Below are positions 32,733 through 40,669 of a DNA stretch of 64,000 nucleotides, in pieces. Source of the DNA: Curtobacterium flaccumfaciens UCD-AKU (lineage in GTDB: Bacteria; Actinomycetota; Actinomycetes; Actinomycetales; Microbacteriaceae); NCBI RefSeq assembly GCF_000349565.1, contig NZ_KB714628.1, forward strand, positions 243,023-307,022, in the 5' to 3' direction. The position numbers and the translations under genes are program-made. Below the pieces are notes generated by a model. That model worked only from the letters and a program-made list of their open reading frames with translations. It searched no databases and was not told where the DNA came from. The stretch's first letter is position 1. Each line of letters begins with the position of its first letter.

Positions 32733-33407
32733 ATGACCAGCCCGTTCTCCGCCATCCTGTTCGACCTCGACGGCACCATCAGCGACTCCGCGCCGGGCAT
32801 CCTCGAGAGCCTGACGCACACCTTCCGCACCGTCGGCGTCCCGGTGCCGGACCGCGACACCCTGATGTCGTTCGTCGGTCCGCCGATCATGGACACGTTC
32901 CGGATCGCCATGGGCATGGACGACGAGCTGGCCGACCGCACCCTCGCCGTCTACCGCGAGCACTACTTCTCGCACGGGGCGCTCGACTCCGCGATGTTCC
33001 CGGACATCGACGTCGTCCTGCGCACCCTGCACCAGGCAGGGCTGCCGATCTCGACGGCGACGAGCAAGCCGGAGACCCCGGCGACCTACATCCTCGAGCA
33101 CTACGGGCTCACCGGGGACATCGACATCATCACCGGCGCGAGCGACGACGAGGTCCGGTCGAGCAAGGCCGACGTCGTCGAAGAAGCACTGCGACGCCTC
33201 GAGGCCCACGGCTTCGACACCAGCCGCCCGGTGCTGATCGGCGACCGGAAGCACGACGTCGAGGGCGCGACCGTGCACGGCGTCCCGGTCGTCTTCGCCG
33301 AGTGGGGTTACGGCTCCCCCGACGAGGCCGAGGGCACCATCGCCCGCGCCGCCACCCCGCTCGACCTGCTGCCGATCCTGCTGCCGTCCGCGACGCCGTC
33401 CGCATGA
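32733..33407 (+). CDS. HAD-superfamily phosphatase (phosphoglycolate-phosphatase-like)
   Basis: This 224-aa hydrolase of the haloacid dehalogenase superfamily carries motif I ILFDLDGT (Asp11 nucleophile, Asp13 acid/base), motif II in STATSKPE, the conserved Lys in SSKADVV, and motif IV LIGDRKHDVEGA. A four-helix cap sits between I and II, the Gph/PGMB arrangement. Likely substrates are small phosphates such as phosphoglycolate or nucleotides. The stop codon overlaps the ATG of the following transporter (ATGA), so the two are coupled. It may be the phosphatase partner of whatever the transporter moves. Start is the ATG at 32733. Confidence 0.87.
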   Translation: MTSPFSAILFDLDGTISDSAPGILESLTHTFRTVGVPVPDRDTLMSFVGPPIMDTFRIAMGMDDELADRTLAVYREHYFSHGALDSAMFPDIDVVLRTLHQAGLPISTATSKPETPATYILEHYGLTGDIDIITGASDDEVRSSKADVVEEALRRLEAHGFDTSRPVLIGDRKHDVEGATVHGVPVVFAEWGYGSPDEAEGTIARAATPLDLLPILLPSATPSA

Positions 33408-34684
33408 ACGACGACGTCGTCCGGCGGGGCCTCCGCGGCGCCGCCTGGTTGCTGCCGGCGGCCATCGTCCTCATCGCCCTGAACTTCCGCGGCCCGATCG
33501 TCGCGACCGCCCCGGTCATCGGGGACGTCCGAGCCGACCTCGGCCTGACCGCGACGATCGCCGGGCTGCTGACGACGATCCCGGTGCTCTGCTTCGCCCT
33601 CGCGACGCCGTTCGCCAGCTGGGTCATCGCGAAGGCCGACCCCGAGCGCGCGGTGTCCCTGTCGCTCGTCATCGTGCTCGCCGGCACCGTCGTGCGCTCG
33701 ATGCCCTCGTCGGCGGCGCTGCTGATCGGCACCGCGGTCATCGGCATCGGCATCACGATCGGCAACGTGGTGATCCCGGTGGTCATCCGGCGGGACACCT
33801 CGCCGGAGCGCGTCGGCCTGGTCACCGGCGTCTACACGTCGGCGCTCAACGTCGGGTCGATGATCACGTCGCTCGGCACCGCTCCCCTGGCGGCCCTGTG
33901 GGGCTGGCCGGTCGCCATCGCGATCTGGGCGGTCTTCGCGCTCATCGCCGCCGCTGCCTGGACCTACGCGGTCGGTGCACGGGCCGCCTGGCGACGCCCG
34001 GTGCCGTCCGACCACGACGGACCACTGCCGATCACCGGTCCGATCGACCAGGTGCTCGACACCGGGGCGATCCGCACCGCGCGCGCCGCCGAGGCCGCAC
34101 GGGTCGCCGCCGCCGAACCGATCCGGCCGGCACGACGGCTCATCACCTGGGGCCTGACGCTGGCGTTCGGCGGCCAGGCGTTCTCGTACTACGCCCTCAC
34201 CGCGTGGATCCCGACCCTGCTGCACGACGAGATCGGCTTCTCGAAGGCGTCGTCGGGCGCGAGCTCGTCGGTGTTCCAGATCCTGGCCGTCGTCGGGGCG
34301 CTCGGCGTCCCGCTGCTCGCGACCCGGTGGCGTCCGGCGGCGATCATCGCCCTGGTCGGCACCCTGTGGCTGGCCATGCCGCTCGGGCTGCTGTTCGCCC
34401 CGCAGCTCTGGCTGCTGTGGTCGGTGCTCGGCGGCGCGGCCCAGGGCGGCGGCATCACCGTGATCTTCATCGTCATCGTGCGGATCGTCTCCAGCGACGC
34501 CGACGCACGCCGGATGTCCGCGTTCGTGCAGGGCGGCGGCTACCTGATCGGGTCCGCGGGGCCGCTGCTCGCCGGGGCGCTGCACGGTGCGACGGGTACC
34601 TGGACCGCACCGCTCCTCGTCGTGCTCGTCGCGGTGCTGACCCTGGGTGTCGTCGGGACGTTCGCCGCGCGACGGGTCTCCTGA
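33404..34684 (+). CDS. MFS transporter, cyanate/nitroimidazole (CynX/NimT)-like
   Basis: This is a 426-aa major facilitator with two six-helix halves joined by a long charged loop (about residues 190-245). The start LLPAAIVLIALNFRGPIVATAPVIG, with its NFRG motif after helix 1, is typical of the CynX/NimT branch. The loop sequence ATPFASWVIAKADPERAV fits the helix 2-3 region. The substrate cannot be set from sequence. ATG at 33404 overlaps the stop of the HAD gene. About 210 bases without a clear gene follow before the next glycosyltransferase. Confidence 0.8.
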   Translation: MNDDVVRRGLRGAAWLLPAAIVLIALNFRGPIVATAPVIGDVRADLGLTATIAGLLTTIPVLCFALATPFASWVIAKADPERAVSLSLVIVLAGTVVRSMPSSAALLIGTAVIGIGITIGNVVIPVVIRRDTSPERVGLVTGVYTSALNVGSMITSLGTAPLAALWGWPVAIAIWAVFALIAAAAWTYAVGARAAWRRPVPSDHDGPLPITGPIDQVLDTGAIRTARAAEAARVAAAEPIRPARRLITWGLTLAFGGQAFSYYALTAWIPTLLHDEIGFSKASSGASSSVFQILAVVGALGVPLLATRWRPAAIIALVGTLWLAMPLGLLFAPQLWLLWSVLGGAAQGGGITVIFIVIVRIVSSDADARRMSAFVQGGGYLIGSAGPLLAGALHGATGTWTAPLLVVLVAVLTLGVVGTFAARRVS

Positions 34685-34895
34685 GCGCGGAACCGCCCGC
34701 CGTCCCGCCCGCCCGCCGCCCGGCGTCCTGACCCCGAACCCGAGCGCCGGCTGAGACCCCGCTCCGGCTCGACCCCCGAGGCGCTGACCGACGGGGGCCG
34801 CACCCGCACGACCCCTCAGCGCGCGGACCGGCTTCGCGGCCAGCTGGCGGCACGGTCCCGGCCCATCGTCATCCCGGACGGCCAAGGTCCGGAGA

Positions 34896-37151
34896 GTGGA
34901 CATCCGACGACCCGCCCGGTGGCGGGACCAGCCGCTCGCGGCACGGCTCACCCTGCTCGTGATCGCGGGCGGCATGACCGTGCTGCTCGCCTGGAACCTG
35001 GGCCGTGGTGGGGACTTCGGCTTCTACCAGGCGTCGGCGCGGTCGATGTCCGAGTCGTGGCCGGCGCTGTTCTCCGGCGCGTTCGACCCCTCGGCGACGG
35101 TGACGCTCGACAAGCTCAGCGGCTTCGCGGTGCCGCAGGCGCTGAGCCTCCGGTTGTTCGGGCACTCCACCGCAGCGCTCGCGTTCCCGCAGGTCATCGA
35201 GGGGCTCGTCACGCTGTGGGCCTGCTCCCTGGTCGGACTCCGCTGGGCCGGTGTCGGGACGGGCCTCGTCGCCGCCGCGGCAGCCGGGTCGACGCCGATC
35301 TTCGTGTCGATGTTCGCGCACCCGATGGAGGACGGCATGGTCACCGCCGCGCTGGCGGTCGCCCTGCTCTGCTGGCAGCACGCGGCACTGACCGGGCGGT
35401 GGTGGCCGCTCGTCACCGCGGGCCTGGCGGTCGGCGTCGGGTTCCAGGCGAAGATGGTGCAGGCCTGGTTCGTCCTGCCGGCGCTGCTGCTCGGCACGCT
35501 GCTGGCCTCGGCCCGGCACGACGGCCGTCCCTTCCGCTTCGGCACCCGGGTCATCCGAGCCGGAGTGCTCGGGATCGTCACGGTCCTGGCATCGGTGTCA
35601 TGGGTGACCGCGCTGGCGCTCACGCCGTCGGGTTCGCGGCCGTGGGCGGACGGCTCGACGACCGACAGTCCGCTCGCCATGGTGTTCGGGTACAACGGCA
35701 TCGACCGGTTCCTGCCCGGCGCGGTGCCCGGGTCCGTCCGGTCGTTCACGGTGCCGTTCGGCCCGCACACCTGGCGCGGTGGTGCGGCCGGGTTCGGCAA
35801 GCTGCTCGAACCGCACCTGGCGTCGCAGGTGGCCTGGCTCCTGCCCGCGGCGGTGTTCGGCGTGGTGGTCGCGGCCGTGGTGCTGGTCCGACGGCGAGCG
35901 CGGAGGATCACGCCGGCGTCGACACGCACAGCCCACGACACCGCCGGCACCCCCTTCGGGCACGCGTTCGACACCCGTGCCGGAGCCGCCACCCTGGCCG
36001 TCCTGGTCGTCTGGCTCGGTACCGCGGCGCTCGTGCTGTCGGTGGCCGCGGTGCCGCACACCGCCTACGTCGCGGCGATCGGCGTCCAGCTCGCCCTGCT
36101 CGCGGCCTTCGGGTGGCGCGGTGCGGTCGGCCTGGTCCGGGCGCAGTCCCGGGCACTCCGGGCGCTCCCCGTCGTCCTCGCCGTGGCGCAGCTCGGCTGG
36201 GTGGTGTTCCTCGCCCAGGGCACCGCGATGCCACGCGTGCTCGCCGGGCCCGCGATCACCGTCGCGACGGTTGCCGTCGTCGCCAGCGTGGCGGCGCTGT
36301 GCTGGCGACCCCGCTGGGAGGCGACCCGCGGGCCGGGCTGGCACCGGGCCTCCCGGACGACCATCGCGCTCGCAGCCGGCCTCGCCCTGGTCGCCGGACC
36401 GGCCGCGTTCTCACTGCAGGCGCTCGACGCAACACGCGACGGCAGCGGCGTCGACGCATCCGTCGGGCCGTGGCCCGCGCGCTGGCCGATCCCGGCCGGC
36501 ACCCCGGACGTGTTCCACGTGTCGAGCCCGGACCCGTGGGGCGGATCGACCCCGTACCCGCGTGCCCTCAGTCGGCTCGTCGCGACCGCGCGACGCCTGG
36601 AGGGGTACCGGCACGACGAACCGCTGTTCCTGACGGACACGTGGCACATCTCCGCGCCCGTGATCGACGCGACCGGGCTGCCGGTGCTGACGGACGGCGG
36701 GTTCTCGGGCACCGTGCCCGTCTTCACGACGCACCAGATCCGTCGCAGGATCGCCGACGGACTGCGCATGCTCGTCGTCGAGGCCCACGCGCCCCGCACC
36801 GACCCGGTCCTGCGTGCCGCGCTGGCCGGCGGCTGCCGAGCACTGTCCCACGGCACCCGGCACGCACGCCTGCCGATGCAGCCGCGCCGGGCGAACGGCA
36901 TCACCTGGACCGTGTGGCACTGCGGGCTGCCCGGCCCGTCCGTCGGACCCGGAGTGCACCACGGCCACCACAGCCACCGCGGCCACCACGCGTCAGCGCG
37001 CGGCGAGCACCTCGCGCAGGGACATCGGCGTGCGTCCCGTGATGCGTTCGACGTCGCCGGACACGTGGGCGAGCGCACCCTCGGCGATGGCCGTGTAGGT
37101 GCTCACCCAGGCGTCGGCCTGCCACGGCTCCGGGTTCCACTGCGCACGTGA
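34896..37151 (+). CDS. GT39-like membrane glycosyltransferase (YkcB-type)
   Basis: This 751-aa multi-pass protein resembles the YkcB/ArnT-like mannosyltransferase group. After helix 1 it reads GDFGFYQASARSMSESW and then FSGAFDPSATVTLDKLSG. These correspond to the YYAAAVRSM...SFDPGGFVSVDKPP signature of the family, with the first acidic residue in GDFGFY and the DK pair kept. Ten or more helices follow, then a soluble C-terminal domain (from about residue 510). The C-terminus (HHGHHSHRGHH, then an Arg/Gly-rich tail) is encoded across the 3' end of the opposite-strand NmrA-like gene, an overlap of 159 bases. The start is GTG at 34896. Confidence 0.8.
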   Translation: MDIRRPARWRDQPLAARLTLLVIAGGMTVLLAWNLGRGGDFGFYQASARSMSESWPALFSGAFDPSATVTLDKLSGFAVPQALSLRLFGHSTAALAFPQVIEGLVTLWACSLVGLRWAGVGTGLVAAAAAGSTPIFVSMFAHPMEDGMVTAALAVALLCWQHAALTGRWWPLVTAGLAVGVGFQAKMVQAWFVLPALLLGTLLASARHDGRPFRFGTRVIRAGVLGIVTVLASVSWVTALALTPSGSRPWADGSTTDSPLAMVFGYNGIDRFLPGAVPGSVRSFTVPFGPHTWRGGAAGFGKLLEPHLASQVAWLLPAAVFGVVVAAVVLVRRRARRITPASTRTAHDTAGTPFGHAFDTRAGAATLAVLVVWLGTAALVLSVAAVPHTAYVAAIGVQLALLAAFGWRGAVGLVRAQSRALRALPVVLAVAQLGWVVFLAQGTAMPRVLAGPAITVATVAVVASVAALCWRPRWEATRGPGWHRASRTTIALAAGLALVAGPAAFSLQALDATRDGSGVDASVGPWPARWPIPAGTPDVFHVSSPDPWGGSTPYPRALSRLVATARRLEGYRHDEPLFLTDTWHISAPVIDATGLPVLTDGGFSGTVPVFTTHQIRRRIADGLRMLVVEAHAPRTDPVLRAALAGGCRALSHGTRHARLPMQPRRANGITWTVWHCGLPGPSVGPGVHHGHHSHRGHHASARGEHLAQGHRRASRDAFDVAGHVGERTLGDGRVGAHPGVGLPRLRVPLRT

Positions 37152-37826
37152 TGCGTACGCCTCGTCGAGGGTCTCGGGGTGGTAGCTGACCGTGCGGCCG
37201 CGGACTTCGGACACGATCGCGGCCGCCTGGGCCAGGGTGATCGCCTCGGGGCCGGTCAGCTCGTACGTCTGGTCGCGGTGCGCGTCCGGGTCGTGCAGCA
37301 CCGCGGTCGCGACGCGGGCCACGTCGGCCCGGGCGACCGCCGCCATGGCGCCGTCGCCGGCCGGGCCGCGGATCACGCCGTCCTCGCCGACCAGGTCCTC
37401 GACGAAGTCCAGGTAGAAGCTGTCCCGCAGGAACGTGAACGCCATCCCGCTCTCGCGGATCGCCTGCTCCGTCGCCCAGTGGTCGCGTCCGAGCGTGAAG
37501 GTCGCGTCGGGAGCCGCGCCGAGGAACGACGTGTAGACGACGTGCCGCACGCCGGCGTCGGCCGCCGCGGTGACGAAGGCCCGGTGCTGGTCGAGGCGGT
37601 CCTGGGCCTCGGCGGCGGACACCATGAGCAGCACGTCGACGCCCTGGAGCGCCGTCCGGCTCGCGTCGACGTCGGCGAAGGTCGCGACCGCGACCTCGGT
37701 ACCGGGCAGCTCCGGCGCACGCGTGGCGTCGCGCACGAGCATCCGGAACGGCACGCCGTCCGCGGCGAGCGCCGCGCTCACGGCGCCCCCGATGTTGCCG
37801 GTGGCTCCGGTGATGGCGATGGTCAT
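36993..37826 (-). CDS. NmrA-like NAD(P)-binding oxidoreductase
   Basis: This 277-aa protein is an atypical short-chain dehydrogenase of the NmrA/QorB group. The nucleotide-binding loop ITGATGNIGG is at residues 5-14. The core region continues through LMVSAAEAQDRLDQHRAFVTAA, then RHVVYTSFLGAAPD, and a characteristic FTFLRDSFYLDF. Members act as quinone reductases or as NADPH-sensing regulators. No catalytic Tyr-x3-Lys is expected in this group. It has its own promoter space upstream (73 bases to the kinase-like gene). Its 3' end overlaps tail-to-tail with the large GT39-like gene. Confidence 0.85.
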   Translation of the reverse strand: MTIAITGATGNIGGAVSAALAADGVPFRMLVRDATRAPELPGTEVAVATFADVDASRTALQGVDVLLMVSAAEAQDRLDQHRAFVTAAADAGVRHVVYTSFLGAAPDATFTLGRDHWATEQAIRESGMAFTFLRDSFYLDFVEDLVGEDGVIRGPAGDGAMAAVARADVARVATAVLHDPDAHRDQTYELTGPEAITLAQAAAIVSEVRGRTVSYHPETLDEAYASRAQWNPEPWQADAWVSTYTAIAEGALAHVSGDVERITGRTPMSLREVLAAR

Positions 37827-37899
37827 GGTCGCTCCTCGTGTCGGTGTCGGTTCGTCGTCGTGTGGCGGTGGTCGGCGGTGGGGTCGCGTCGGTCGGTGG

Positions 37900-38541
37900 T
37901 CACGTCCACACCGTCCTGGAGGCCCGGATCACCGTGGGTGCGACCCTCGCCGCGTTCACGCCGTCCACCTGGACCGCCCACGCGCGCGCGGCGTCGTGGT
38001 CGCGGCCGTGCCGCATGTGCCGTCCGACCAGGCGGTCGAGCCGGACGTCGTCGTCGACGGCGCAGAACCAGGTCTCGGTGAAGAGTACGGGGAGCGCCGA
38101 CCACGGAGCGGTGTCGTCGAGCAGGTAGTTGCCCTCGGACACCACGAGCCGGGTGGCGCGGGGCACCGCGATGCTGCCCGCAACGGGTTCGTCCACGCGG
38201 CGGTCGAAGTCCGGTGCCCACACCACGTCTTCGTCGGCGGCGACGAGCCGGCGGACGAGTGCGACGTAGCCGTCGGCGTCGAAGGTGTCCGCCGCACCCT
38301 TGCGGTCGTGCCGGCCGAGGGCGTCGAGCGCCGCGTTCGACAGGTGGAAGCCGTCCATCGGGACCTGCACCGCCGTGCCCGCGCCCAGGCGTTCGTCGAC
38401 GGCGGTGACGATGCGGCGGGCGAGCGTGGACTTGCCGGCACCCGGTGCTCCGGCGATCCCGAGCACGGTGCGGTCGCTGCCTGCGGCCAGCTCGACCGCG
38501 CGCTCGACGGCTTGGTCGACGGTCGTGCCGGAGTCGCTCAC
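37900..38541 (-). CDS. Nucleoside/nucleotide kinase-family protein (uridine-kinase-like)
   Basis: This 213-aa P-loop protein is related to uridine kinase, phosphoribulokinase and pantothenate kinase. It has a Walker A motif GIAGAPGAGKSTLA, near residue 30, the substrate-binding VPMDGFHLSN, and the later VVSEGNYLLDD strand. The FDRRVDEPVAGS region resembles fructose/nucleoside kinase-like YggC/FrcK proteins. I use the GTG at 38539-38541; the open frame continues upstream but looks non-coding there. Substrate unknown. It diverges from the VOC gene with 54 bases between. Confidence 0.82.
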   Translation of the reverse strand: MSDSGTTVDQAVERAVELAAGSDRTVLGIAGAPGAGKSTLARRIVTAVDERLGAGTAVQVPMDGFHLSNAALDALGRHDRKGAADTFDADGYVALVRRLVAADEDVVWAPDFDRRVDEPVAGSIAVPRATRLVVSEGNYLLDDTAPWSALPVLFTETWFCAVDDDVRLDRLVGRHMRHGRDHDAARAWAVQVDGVNAARVAPTVIRASRTVWT

Positions 38542-38595
38542 GGCTTCATCCTCGCAGAGCGCACCGACGCCGGACCGCGGTGGTTCACTTGCCGC

Positions 38596-38964
38596 ATGGT
38601 CGATGCGACGACGGCGTTCAGCGGGTACTCGGTGCGCGACGTGCCCGAGGCGAAGGCGTTCTACGAGGACGTCCTGGGGATCGAGGTCACCGAGGACCAC
38701 GGCATGCTCTTCCTGCAGCTCGGCGGTGGCCACCAGGTGCTCGTCTACCCGAAGGGTCCGGGTCACGAACCGGCGGCCTTCACGGTGCTCAACTTCCCGG
38801 TGCCGGACATCGACGCCGCGGTCGACGAGCTCACCGCGAAGGGTGTCGTGTTCCTGCAGTACGAGGGGATGACCGACGACCGGGGTGTGAACCGGCAGGG
38901 CGGGCCGCTCATCGCCTGGTTCACCGACCCGTCGGGCAACGTCCTCAGCGTCATCGAGGAGTGA
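38596..38964 (+). CDS. VOC-family (glyoxalase-like) protein
   Basis: This 122-aa product is a single vicinal-oxygen-chelate unit pair. It opens with GYSVRDVPEAKAFYEDVLGIEV and has VLNFPVPDIDAAVDEL in the second half, then FTDPSGNVLSVIEE at the end, the usual metal-ligand Glu position. Members include glyoxalases, dioxygenases and resistance proteins; this short form is often of unknown role. The ATG at 38596 is right at the start of the first strand. It has its own divergent promoter, shared with the kinase-like gene. Confidence 0.85.
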   Translation: MVDATTAFSGYSVRDVPEAKAFYEDVLGIEVTEDHGMLFLQLGGGHQVLVYPKGPGHEPAAFTVLNFPVPDIDAAVDELTAKGVVFLQYEGMTDDRGVNRQGGPLIAWFTDPSGNVLSVIEE

Positions 38965-39038
38965 ACATGTTGCATTCCGAAAGCTCGCGTCGGCGCTGCT
39001 GATCGTCCTACCGTCCTCTCACCGACGAGAGGACGGCC

Positions 39039-39227
39039 ATGACGAAGGTGCTGGGACGGCAGTGGACCCGCGAGGAACTCCTGGCGGAGCGGGCGCGGGT
39101 CCGCGCGGAGTGGAACCTCGACGATCGGGAGTTCGCCCCGACCGAGCAGTGGCGCGACCTGTTCACCGACGAGTACCTCACGCAGAACTGGCTCGACAGC
39201 ATCTCCGCCCTGCTGGGTGAGCGATGA
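39039..39227 (+). CDS. Small charged protein, first gene of a two-gene unknown module
   Basis: This 62-aa protein is highly charged and helical, with WTREELLAERARVRAEWNL early on and ENWL-like QNWLDSISALLG at the end. Tryptophan content is high for its size. No signal or membrane segment is visible. It starts with ATG 39039 after GAGAGGACGGCC, a fair ribosome site. Its stop overlaps the ATG of the next gene (ATGA). Size and arrangement recall small antitoxin or adaptor proteins, but I recognise no family and the role is open. Confidence 0.65.
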   Translation: MTKVLGRQWTREELLAERARVRAEWNLDDREFAPTEQWRDLFTDEYLTQNWLDSISALLGER

Positions 39228-39940
39228 ACGAGCAGGCCGCGTCGGCGGCGCGGCGCCAGGCGACGATCGCGCAAGCGCTCCTGGACGGAGCCCTGCCCGA
39301 GCACGGTGCGTCGATCGACTACGCCCTCGACGAGCGCAGTGGAACCTTCATCATGCAGTCAGTCGCCGCGACCGGAAGGGGTACCCCGGTCCGTTTGACC
39401 GTGGGCGATGTGCACACCGCGGACCTGGCCCCGTGGATGCGGTTCCGATGGGTCGATCACCTCGATGCTCTCGTGGTCAGCGAGAGCAGGTACGCCGTTC
39501 TGCTCGCGGACGAACGGCAACCACTCGTCCGCTTCGAGTTCCAGGAGGCGTTGACGGCCACGCCCCGGTCGCACTGGCACTTGCACGCCGAGCGCGGAGC
39601 GTTCAGTTCGCTGCTCGCCCGAGCGCGCGATCACGGCTCGGGCCGACGGGATGCGGCACGGTTGTCCTCGTTGCACTTCCCGCTCGGCGGCCCGCACTTC
39701 CGGCCGAGCCTCGCCGACGTGGTCGAGTTCGTCATCGTCGAGTGCGGCGTGGACGCTCTGCCGACGTGGCGGGACGCGGTGCAGGGGTTCCGCAGTCGTT
39801 GGCGTCGCGCAGAAGCCGAGGCAACCGCTCGGCAGTTCCCGGCAGAGACGGCGCAGTCGCTCCGCAACCTCGGGTGGGGTGTCCAGCCCCCGGAACCCAC
39901 CGCGGTCCCACCGCAGTTCGCGGTGCTGCGCGTGGGATGA
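39224..39940 (+). CDS. Protein of unknown function, second gene of the module
   Basis: This 238-aa soluble protein has no signal peptide or membrane segment. Distinct stretches are PWMRFRWVDHLDALVV, then HWHLHAERGAFSSLLARA, LSSLHFPLGGPHFRPSLADV and VEFVIVECGVD. The HWxLHAER and LHFPLGGxxFRPxLxDV blocks look like a conserved core; I recall similar unnamed proteins in Actinobacteria but cannot name a domain. His-rich blocks could be a metal or active site. It is coupled to the 62-aa gene by ATGA overlap and converges closely on the Nudix gene (9 bases between stops). A regulatory or toxin-antitoxin-like pair is one possibility. Confidence 0.7.
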   Translation: MNEQAASAARRQATIAQALLDGALPEHGASIDYALDERSGTFIMQSVAATGRGTPVRLTVGDVHTADLAPWMRFRWVDHLDALVVSESRYAVLLADERQPLVRFEFQEALTATPRSHWHLHAERGAFSSLLARARDHGSGRRDAARLSSLHFPLGGPHFRPSLADVVEFVIVECGVDALPTWRDAVQGFRSRWRRAEAEATARQFPAETAQSLRNLGWGVQPPEPTAVPPQFAVLRVG

Positions 39941-39949
39941 CGCCAGCGG

Positions 39950-40390
39950 TCAGCGGGACAGGGCACCCGCCCAGCCGAGGGCGATCGGCACGAGCAGGCC
40001 GTGGCGGTGGTGCGGGAGCTCGGCGACGGGGATCCACCGCGACTCGTCGGTCGAGCCGTCGAGCTCGTGCCGCAGGGCTCCCCCGGTGATCGTCGCCCGG
40101 AACACCACCTGCACGGCCTTCATCGGACGGCCGTTGGCGTGGATGCGGCGCTCTGCGGGGACGATGTGGTGCCGGACCCCGAGCAGGGCACCGACCTGGG
40201 CCTCGTACCCGGTCTCCTCGCGGATCTCGCGCACGACGGCCTGCTCGACGGTCTCGTCGAACTCGACCCCGCCGCCCGGCAGCGTCCACGTGCCCGCGTC
40301 GGGCTGGCGCAGCTTCGCCAGGAGCACGCGGTCACCGTCCGTGATCACGCCGTAGGCGGCGAGCCGGGTGTCGTAGTCCGTGTACTCCAT
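39950..40390 (-). CDS. Nudix hydrolase (MutT-like)
   Basis: This 146-aa Nudix hydrolase has the complete box GGGVEFDETVEQAVVREIREETGY, in order G-x5-E-x7-RE-x2-EE-x-G (about residues 39-61). Nothing else than one Nudix domain is present. It starts with ATG at 40388-40390; the open frame runs further upstream but the protein begins naturally with DYDTRLAAYGVI. Substrate unknown, probably a nucleotide or sugar nucleotide. It converges on the unknown two-gene module. Confidence 0.85.
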   Translation of the reverse strand: MEYTDYDTRLAAYGVITDGDRVLLAKLRQPDAGTWTLPGGGVEFDETVEQAVVREIREETGYEAQVGALLGVRHHIVPAERRIHANGRPMKAVQVVFRATITGGALRHELDGSTDESRWIPVAELPHHRHGLLVPIALGWAGALSR

Positions 40391-40456
40391 GGGCCGACCA
40401 TGCCAGGTGGGTGCACCGACGTCTGCCAGCCGCGCCGGGCCTCCAAGCCGTGGACC

Positions 40457-40477
40457 GGGGTCCGGGGTCCGGGGTCC
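40457..40477. repeat. Three tandem GGGGTCC units
   Basis: Three exact 7-base copies (40457-40463, 40464-40470, 40471-40477) lie in the 279-base gap upstream of the Nudix gene. The rest of that gap holds no recognised gene. A GC-rich inverted repeat (CCGCGGGC near 40619 and GCCCGCGG near 40660) sits directly after the carboxylesterase stop and may be its terminator. Confidence 0.6.
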
Positions 40478-40669
40478 GGCGGACGCTCCACCAGCCCGCT
40501 GACCGGTCACGACCCCCCCGCGGTCCGCACGCCGGGCGGTCACAGACCGTCGGCCCCGCCGCCCGCAGACGACGGAACGTGACCACGCGACGCACCCCGT
40601 GCGGTGTGTCGCGACCACCCCGCGGGCCGGGAGGCGCGAGTCGCCGCCGCCACGGGCCGTGCCCGCGGG

